64,000 bases of DNA from Bacillota bacterium (GTDB lineage: Bacteria > Bacillota > Clostridia > Christensenellales > Pumilibacteraceae), in contig WRAY01000006.1 of NCBI GenBank assembly GCA_009779975.1, positions 1-64,000 on the forward strand, read 5' to 3'. Shown piece after piece: positions 51,236 to 61,100 of this stretch. The translations under genes and the position numbers were made by a program. Numbering within the stretch: the first letter of the stretch is position 1; each line of letters starts with the position of its first letter. The notes beneath the pieces are model-generated. The model was given only the letters and a program-made list of their open reading frames with translations, made no database searches and was not told the DNA's origin.

Positions 51236-52036
51236 TTATCTATAAACTTCGTCTATTATTTCTCCAAAAGTTTTGTATCTGTCGCTTGCGTTATACATCA
51301 TCATTTTGTCTAATATTTTTTTGTAGGAAAAATTTGCTATCTTTGTTTCATTTTCAAGCATTCTGTTGATGAGTTCGGCAATACAAAACATATCGGTTTG
51401 ATGTGTGTATTTTCCGTCATAAAATTCATATGGATGGCGCACCATGTTATTGCGGTTGATGACTGCTGCCATGCTGTTTTTACCTTTGGTTTTGGGTTTA
51501 TCTACAGTGATTTCATTCTGACTGATAATTTTCCCCAATCCAAAATCAATGATTTTGACCATACCGTATTTATCTATCAGAATATTATTTTCTCGTATAT
51601 CACGATGGAGTATCTTGTTTTGCTCAAGAAAGTCAAAGGCGTCAAGAATTTGCAAAAATATTGCACCCGCTATGCTTCCATCGCCTTTTTCAAGTATTGA
51701 AAAGAATTTATCAATAGGCTGTCCGTTGATATATTCCATTATAATGTGACCTGAGAAAATTTCAGGATAGAGATAATAACTGAAAATGCGAACAAGATTT
51801 TTGTGATATAGCCGGTGCATTATTTTAATTTCTTGGACAAAAGAGTTATAGAATTTTTCTTTGTCCTCATCGTCGTCAGGCTCATACTTTTTTGCAACGA
51901 AAAGTTCATCAAGCGTCTCGTCTTGCAAAAGAACGGTCTTGCCGAAACTTCCGCTTCCAAGATTGTCTTTTACTATTTTATAGTCTTTATATTTGACAAA
52001 TCTCATTATTTTCTCGTTGTCTTTCGTCATATGCAT
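51236..52036 (-). CDS. Ser/Thr protein kinase (Hanks type)
   Basis: 266 residues if begun at 52036; an ATG at 52006 (MRFVKYKD) is an alternative. Complete kinase core: glycine loop L-G-S-G-S-F-G-K-T-V near 26-35, V-A-K (Lys49), a C-helix Glu near 69, H-R-D at 144-146 followed by N-N, D-F-G at 164-166, and the C-lobe with Y-T-H-Q-T-D-M-F. No transmembrane helix or PASTA domains, so it is soluble, unlike PrkC/Stk. It is transcribed divergently from the giant surface protein gene. Substrate unknown. Confidence 0.9.
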   Translation of the reverse strand: MHMTKDNEKIMRFVKYKDYKIVKDNLGSGSFGKTVLLQDETLDELFVAKKYEPDDDEDKEKFYNSFVQEIKIMHRLYHKNLVRIFSYYLYPEIFSGHIIMEYINGQPIDKFFSILEKGDGSIAGAIFLQILDAFDFLEQNKILHRDIRENNILIDKYGMVKIIDFGLGKIISQNEITVDKPKTKGKNSMAAVINRNNMVRHPYEFYDGKYTHQTDMFCIAELINRMLENETKIANFSYKKILDKMMMYNASDRYKTFGEIIDEVYR

Positions 52037-52113
52037 TTAGGAATAGTATGTGCAATATTTTTCAAATATGGATAAAAGCATATAAATAAATATTATAGTG
52101 CAAACTATTTAAC

Positions 52114-55100
52114 ATGAGAAAAAGAAACAGTGATGTTAATATAAACATTAAAAAGAGCAGTTGTAAAATGTTGATAATTGCAATGTTTGCTATCATAATT
52201 TTTGCAGTATTGTCAGGCGGATTTTTGCTTTCAGAAAACAAGCAAACAAGAGTGCAGTCTGTTTCTCCGCTTAGTATGGTGGAAATCATAAATAATGAGT
52301 CGGAATTAATCTCATTTGCAACATCTGTCGGAGCAGGGGCGCATAGAGAAGGAGTCACAGTCAGGTTATCGCGTGACATGAATATGTATGGACTTAGTTG
52401 GACACCTATCGGGCGTCCTTCTCAGCCTTTTAGAGGAACATTTGATGCAGAGTCATTTGTTATACGCAATCTTCATATCGGGCGTGAGCAGCAAAATATG
52501 CTCAATGAGAATAATTTTATTGGATTTTTCGGAGGGACTAACGGTGCTGTAATAAGAAATATAACTCTTGAAAATATAAGTTATAATATAACAGGCTCAC
52601 AAGGCAGTATAGGAACAGCAGCAGCAAATGCCGGAATAGGTTCGTCTGTTACTATTGGCGGACTTATTGCTCAAAGCACAAATACTATCGTTGAAAATGT
52701 TGTTGTCAGCGGTGGAATTATGGCGTTTGGAGGACAAGGCGGACTTAATCATGTCACAAGCAGCGGGACAGGACGCACAGGCGGTGCGGGAGGAGAAGTG
52801 ACAGTAGGAGGGCTAATCGGCGCAAAAACAGGAGGTGCGGTCAGGCGCTCTACTATGTTTGGTGAAATATACGGACACGGAGGACATGGCGGCGGAGGAG
52901 GAACAGGTGCGGCATCTTCTGCGGGCGGACTTGGCGGTAACGGAGGCTCTGTTATATTCGGCGGAATTGCCGGACGGGTCGGCGGCGGCGGAATTATTGA
53001 AGAAAGTTATATAAACGCTCATGTCACAGCCGGAAACGGACGCGGCGGGAATGGAGGAAATGCAGGGTCGACAAGCGGAACGGCAGGCGGTCCCGGAACT
53101 GCCGGAAATATTGTTGCCGGCGGACTTATCGGACAAGTCGGACCTTTGGCGGCAGACTCAGCAACAGTCAGGCACAGTTTTTTTGCCGGACATCTTGAAA
53201 TACTCACTCATGCAAACGGACTTAGACACCCGGGACGCATCAGAGGATCAGGAACTTCACAAACAATAGGCGCTATGAATGCAAGTGAAGGCGGACGAGC
53301 GGTTATAACCGGAGGCGGTATTGTCGGACTCATTACAGGAAATGAAGTGTCTGTTGCAAATTCATACACAGCAGGGAGGATTAGCACTCAGCATGAATAC
53401 TTTACTGACGGAACAACACCGAATGTCCGCTTGGCAGGTGTTGCCGGATTTGTTCAAGGAAACAATCTGTCAATTCAAAATACGGTGTCATTGACTGAGT
53501 TTGATGCACAAATTCACTTGCCTTCACCTATGACTCCGATGCCTAATCCTCCAGTAATTGTTCACAGTCTTACGACTAATCCATTTGCAGTCTATCAAGA
53601 TGCTACAATTTTGAATTCAAGTGCTTTTGTTTCTAATGGCAATCAGTTTTTTTCTCTTCAAGGTAATTCGGCAGAAGGACAGGCAGCAAGATTTCCATCA
53701 GTTGAGCCAAGTGTTTTTGTTTTTAACTTGAATCAGCCTCTGCTTGCTCAGTTTGTGTCGGGACCGTTTCCTGCAATTAACTGGGCGCAAATGACAGGAG
53801 TTGAAGGTATGGCGAATTGGCTTACAGGTCCAAGCGTGCCTTTAGGGCAAAATCAGTGGACATCGCCGGAAGGTATCACAGTCACTCATCTTCCTGTTCT
53901 TGTCAATAGAGCGTGGGGCGGACTTAGATATGACCTTGAAATAAATATTAATAATTTGACAGATCTTATCAACTTCAGAAATCAAGTGAATGGCGGACGG
54001 TCTTTTTTAGGATATACTGTGAAACTAAACTCAGATATAAACATCGGAACAGTCACAACATGGATTCCGATAGGCAATAACATTGCAAGACCTTTCAGAG
54101 GAATATTTGACGGACAAGGAAATGTCATTAGAAACTTGAGAATGCCTGCGGGCACTTCAAGTATTAATGCGGGATTTTTTGGTGTCACATTCGGGGCAAC
54201 TATTCGCAATCTCAAACTGGAAGACCCCTCAATTAATGTTTCAACAACCATGAATATGACAACGACTATTATCGGAGTTAACACTCCGAGTACAGGCGGA
54301 ATAGTCGGACTGTCGCTCGGAAGACTGAGAATAGACAATACTCATGTTTATGCAACTCCTACTTTTTTGGGAGAGACTTTTCAAATAACAAGTAATTTGA
54401 CCGGAACAACATCGGGAACAGGATTAGTTTTGCCGCTATCTGTTACTAGAACAGGCGGACTTGTCGGAAGCGCATTCGGATTTAATAACCATATAACCCG
54501 TTCGTCAAACAATGTTCCGGTGCAAGGGGCAAGTTTGAGGCGCGGGCACGGCGGACAGGTTGGCGGACTTGTCGGAATTGCTTATCGAATAGTTTTGGAA
54601 GAGAACATGTCGCTTGGAACTGTTCAATCTACTCACACCGCCCAAACGCCTAATGATTGGGCACGAGGCGGCGGATCTGCTGTTGGCGGTATTGTCGGAA
54701 ATATTCAAAGTTTTTCCATAATAAGAAACAATTCTTCAGCGAGTTCTGTGCGCGGAATGAATACACTAGGCGGAATTGTCGGCTGGATGGAATCGTGGGC
54801 ACGCCACAGTATTATCGAAAGAAATCTTTTCACCGGCGAAGTAGTTTCAACAATGACAACATCAACAGCAAGTACTACCGAAAATCTTGTTATGGGGGGG
54901 ATTGTCGGTTCAATGGGAGCGCTTGATATGACCATAAGATATAATATTATGGCAGGCTCTCGTATTCAGCATATCGGCACTATGAGCGGTTCCGGCACTG
55001 CCACAATTCGTGTCATAGGACAAATTTCAACACTCAATCCTAATGCAAGAAGGGTTAATCCTTCACCTGCCGCAGCAACATGGCAGTCAACAATTAACAC

Positions 55101-58100
55101 TGCGGTTAATCTTGTTAACCGTGATGCTGTGATTCAAGCGTCAAACAACAACTTTGTAGGAATACCAAATGCTCAACTAAGAGACTTTGGTGAGGGGATA
55201 GGAATTGATTCGACTCGTCCGCTTATTAGTGAAGGAATGTTTCCGGGAATTTTCTCGAATGTTTCATTGGGTTCACTGGGTGTTAACTGGGACACAACCA
55301 ACACATGGTTCTTAAATGAAGGCGAAGCGCCAATATTGCGGCATTTTTTGAATCTTGACATTCCTTTGGGTCAAGCGGGAACTTCACTGGCACCTATAAT
55401 AATATCAAATTTTAGTGACCTTTCAACTCTCAGAAACAGGGTCAACTCAGGAACAAATTTTGCAAACATTCATTTCAGAATGACTGCAAATATTGATTTG
55501 GGCGGAGTAAATTGGATTCCTATCGGAATTGCCGGACAAAGTTTTAACGGGATTTTTGACGGAGGCGGATTTGAAATACAAGGACTCTATAATACGAGAA
55601 CAGGAACAGGGAACTACCGCGGACTATTCGGACGGACAATGGGCGGTGCGGTTATTCGCAACATAAGCATAAGGAATCCGAATATTGCGCCGCGTGCCGG
55701 TCTCAATGTCGGCGCACTCATCGGACATGCACAAGCGACAACAGTTGATAATGTTCATATTCATGGCGGACAAGTTTCAGCAGTTGCGGGAGCGGCCAAC
55801 ACTGCAAATAATGTCGGAGGAATTGTCGGACAGATTGGCAACGGAAGTTCCATAAGAAACTCATCAACACGAGGAACTATTGTTAAAGGTGAAGTTAATG
55901 TCGGAGGAATTGTCGGGCTTAGTGCGGGAACTGTTGCAAATACCGGCATAACTTTAGCAAACAATTTTTCAACTGGACACATAACAGGACTTAATGCTGT
56001 TGGCGGAATTGCAGGAGTTGTCCGCGGAACAACTTTGACTACCTCATACTCAACCGGCGCAATAAGTGCAACGGGCGGAGTTGTCGGCGGAATTATTGGT
56101 CAGGCGGACACTCAATCTTCAAGAGTTGAGGACACTCTTTCAATGGGAAGCATAACTGCTTTTGCAAATATCAATGCGGTTGCGACAAGCCCAATGGCAG
56201 GCGGAATTATCGGACGAGTTGCAATAAACGGAACTATTGTTGTCAATGCAATTGCAACAGGCAACATTGCTGCTCAAAATATCAACACCGCTGCAAATGC
56301 AAACAGTGCAGTTGGCGGAATAATAGCCCGTGTTGATATCGGAACTGCAGTATCAACTGTGAGAATTGACAATTCAGTTGTTCTCTCACGGCGTATTTTT
56401 GGATATTCAGTGACACCGGCAACTCGAATATCGTCAATATTCGGAAATTCCGATACCAACAACGGAAGACCGTTGGGTGACGGAAATAGGATAAGAGCAG
56501 GTATTGAACTTTCAATTTCAGGAAGGGAAATGGCAGACACTCTTATCTATAACTCAAACTTTGACATGACAACAGTTGCACACTATGCGGGTGCAGGTTT
56601 CGGCATAGGAACTCCGGCAGCGACAGGTACAAGATGGGTTTTGGACACCGGAGCAAACAGGGGAGTTCCGTATATCCGTGCATTGCCTATTCCTGTTTTC
56701 ACTAAAGGTGACGCATCAAATCCTCACTTGATTTCTAATGTTGATGAATTGAGAGATTTGGCAAACAAAGTCAACAACGGAGAGAGCAGATTTTTAGGGC
56801 AGTTTATTCATTTGACACAGGATTTGGATGTGGGAGAATGGGGTAATCCGATAGGAACTAGTCTTGCAGCAAGTTTTGGCGGAACATTTAATGGTCAGGG
56901 CAATACAATTAAAGGATTAACAACACCGTTTAATCGTCAAAACGGAACATATGGACTATTTGGCTATGTTGCGGGCGGAACAATTGAAAACTTGATACTA
57001 ACGAGAGTCAATATCCACATAACCGGTCTTGCCGCGAACGCTAATAATGTCGGATCGTTGATAGGTCACGCAGACGGCGGAGTAAGGGTCAGCAATGTTG
57101 CGGTGAAAGATTCAATACAAGTAAGAAGCGGAGGCAGCGGCGCAATAACGGGTGCGCAAAATATCGGCGGTTTAATAGGAAATATAACGAGCCGCAATAA
57201 CTTTGTTGATCGTTCCTTTTCTACTGTTAATGTCAACGGAGGAAACAATGTCGGCGGTTCAATCGGAACAATGGCTGGCACAACGGTCACACGCTCATAT
57301 GCAAGCGGAAATGTCGGCGCTCATTCTAATGCTGCAGTCGGTGCCGCCGGAGGACTAGTCGGTTTTATGGAAGTTTTTGAAAGCAGCGTTGAAAATTGCT
57401 TCTCAACTTCAAATGTAACAAATATCAGAAATGCAAATAATGCTTTTTCATTTGCCGGCGGACTTATTGGAGATGTGACAGCGGCAAACAGCACAATCAG
57501 AAATTCTTATGCAAGCGGAAATGTTGCCGCAACAACATTAGGAACAGGAACTCTTGCAACGCTTCATGGTTCATATTCAGGCGGACTTGTTGGAAGATTT
57601 AATGCAGGTGCAGGCGGGTTAATTGAAGATAGTGCAGCATTTAATCAGATATTGAGTTCTAACACAAGAAATGCGGCAAACACTGCAGATGTTAATATTG
57701 TCAGACTGCATGCGCCGATTGCCGGAACAACAGTTGCGGCGGCAACTCGTTCAACTGTTGAAAATGTTCGCTTTTATGATGCAGTGCGTTCAGCAAATAA
57801 CCTCACAGGAAACGCAGCATCGCTCACAGCAATCGGAGGAACTCCTGCCTTCGCGGTTGAGAATAGAGATGAGTTTTTTCCCAATAATTTTTTTGATTCA
57901 CTCTATATAGAAGACCTTGGTTTTTCTAATGCATTTTGGGGAATAAGGCGTTCTCAAAACAATGGTTCACCATACTTGAGAGGTCTTTTCATCGATATTT
58001 CGCCTTTAACACGGTTAATAAATAATACAATAAGTCTTTGGCATATCCGCACAAATTGGACTGAGCAAACCTATGGTGCGCTAACAGACGCTTTGCGTGA

Positions 58101-61100
58101 CGCCATAACTGTTCAAAATAACACTAACAGAACTCTTGACGATATTGACGAGGCGTATTTAGCAATACTTGACGCAGTTAATGCGTTGCGTGGGGACAGA
58201 AGCGAATTGGGCGATGTTATCATGTTTGTCAGAGAGTTTTACTTTGATTGGGCACACTCTTTTTTAACGGCGAGAGATATGCCTAATTCTCAGCAAGATA
58301 TTGAACTGCTTTTAAACAATTTATTCTTAAATTGGGGTAATGTCAGTATTGCATATAATTTGGCAAACAGCATAAACGATAATGATTCAAACCGCTACAC
58401 TCAAGTTCAAATCAACAATGCACATTCAGCCCTGCTCAGTGCAATATTACCGGCTAATTTAATAATAAATCGTGCGGAACTAACCTCTCTGATTGCACTG
58501 GCAGAAGCAAGTAACGGAATAGAGTTTAGTGAAACTACTATAGAGGTGTTGGAAACTGCGTTGCTTAGAGCGCGTGCGGCAATGATGCAAAATGAAATTG
58601 TTGTGAGCGGAGCATCTCGTCCGATATCAGCAGGAAGAGAGGTTCTTGCAGCAACGATTACATTGAGAGAGGCTATCAGTGCCCTTGAATTTGACTTCAC
58701 ATTAAGCGGATTTGACACGCTTATCCAAGTTGCAAATGACATTGCGGCTATTAGAGCGAATCAAACAAACAGATTCGGAGTGCCGACCGGAACGACAATA
58801 GGTTCACCGATTTTTGATACATCAGCATTTTTAGTCAACAATGTTTTGCCGCTTGCAACAGGTTTTAGAGAAACTCATGAAGACTCAATTGAAGGCTCAC
58901 CTGTTTCAGCAGTTTTGTTAAAACGCGCAATAATGAGTGAATTAACAACTGCAATACAAGCGGTTCAATTTAACATGACTGCACTTAATGACCTTGTTGT
59001 TCTTTTGAGTGTTCAGCGTATTAGTTATTCTCCGTTCCAAGCAGCATTAACTGAAGGCTTTAATATGCTTGCGCAAAACTTTTTGCCGAATTCAGAGGGG
59101 CGTATTCAAGACACACTAAATCCTCTTCAATCAATGAGCGTTAATCAATTTAACGCTAGATACGAGAGTGCAATAGAAAATATTATCGAAGAACTTTTTA
59201 ACTGCCTTATTGCATTGAGGACTGAGTCTCAGCATGAGGCAGACACTTATCCGGACATGTATCCGGCAGCGCCGCTTCCCGGACATCCGGATTATTTCTT
59301 CAATCTGCGTGCAGGAATTATGAATGCAAACAGAGTGATAGGGGACAATTCGAGAAATGCAGAGGAACTTTTAAATGCAATTAATTGGCTTCGCCATAAC
59401 AAATTCAGTCTAAGCACTTTCAGGCAGTTGTTAGAACAAGCGCGTTTTTTAATAAATGAGGAACATTTTGGCGGAGCATATTTCGCAATAGGGTTCGGAG
59501 AATTATTAACCGCAGAATCACTTGCATCAATACGCTATGATTCATTCGTTGCACCGGATGCAGTATTTACTCCTTTGCAAGTCAGAGATGCAATTGAAGA
59601 TTTAAGAGATGCACTTGACGGACTTATCATTAATATCTCGCGTTTTCATGGGACAGGCGGATACTTTTTGCGCGCACAAGTCTATGCAACACCTTTTGGC
59701 GGCTTCACCATTCCGACGCAAATAGCAATGTTTAATTTCCTTGTAAATGCAACTAATTTGGGTCTCGCAAACGCTAATCAAGCCCACTTTAATCAACTGG
59801 CTGCCGGCGTGGCGGCTAATGAGACAGTTGAAGAGATAAACCGTTTAAGTCGGACAACTTATCGTGATGCGTTTATTTCTCAGATTCAAGCGTTTAGAAT
59901 TGCATTTGAGTCAAGGATATATGAGCGCGAAAACTTGGCACAAGCAATAAATAATGTTGAATCTCACAAAGCATATCGCAACTCAAATCAACCGTTCAGA
60001 ATGGGGCATGCGCCGTTTGTTTTTGATGACGGGGCATGGTATGACTACAACTCAAACCGTGTGAATGCCGATGGTATTTTAGTTAATGCTGACGGCTCGG
60101 TCAGAGAATTTTTAACCTATACGAGTGCAAGTTGGAATGATGTGCGCAATGAGGTCAATGCTGCAAGGATAGTCTATTTTGATATTCGTGCAACACGAAC
60201 ACAAATTGATGAAGCAGCACAAAATGTGTTAGATGCCATGAATGTGCTCACAACTAATACGACCAGAGTTGAAGAACTTTTAGATATTGCTGAAAATATT
60301 ATCTACAACCCAGGACTATTTGTTCCTTCAACTATTGAATCATTGAAAGAAATAGTTGATGAAATTAGTTATGAATTAGGAAATAAGCGTAGTTTTGAAG
60401 AGTGGCAATACGATTTTGAAAGATTGCAATATGCAATCAATAATGTTCAAATTAATGTTGCCGCACTGCAAGCATTGATTGATGAGGCACAGGCATTATT
60501 GCCATATTACTATAGATACACTCCTTTAAGTTGGAACACATTTACCTCAATGTTCACTCATGTGTCGGCAACATTCAACGATATAGTTGACTCATCCGTT
60601 GGATTTGATGCGGCAACTGTGACAAGTTTGTTCAATATGCTGAGGGCTTCAATGAATGCGCTTAGAGCGGATGTAAGTTTGCTTGTATCTCGCTATGAAT
60701 TCGCCCGCTCACTAAATCCGATTTTCATGACAATGGCGAGTGCATCTGCGCTAAATGATGTTCTAATAGAAGTTGCACAAGTTATATCAAACCAAAACAC
60801 TTCATTCACCGAGGTGAATGAAGTGCTTGAGGAGTTGAATTATGTGCTGGATAATATTGCAGTCAACCGCACTCAACTTCGTTTGACAATCGAAAACGCA
60901 AAGATTCAATTAGAAAGATTTTTTACCACAACTTCTATAAATAACCTTACAGCAGCGATTGATGCGGCGGAATTAGTCTATGACGAATTGCTTGCGGGTT
61001 ATGAAGGAGTTCAAGCGCTTATGGCGTCAAACTCTGCAATACTAAACGCTGTTTCTTCTTTGATAGTCGACAATACGGCACTTTCAAGCGTAATTTTCCT

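Noticed and set aside
52091-52113. Promoter for the giant gene (TATTAT/TATAGT)
   Set aside because: No convincing -35 element at the right distance; too weak to list as a feature.
53021-53269. Plus-strand frame inside the giant gene (and many minus-strand frames at 52.8-59.8 kb)
   Set aside because: Shadows of the long Gly/Ala-rich reading frame; no ribosome sites, low-complexity products.
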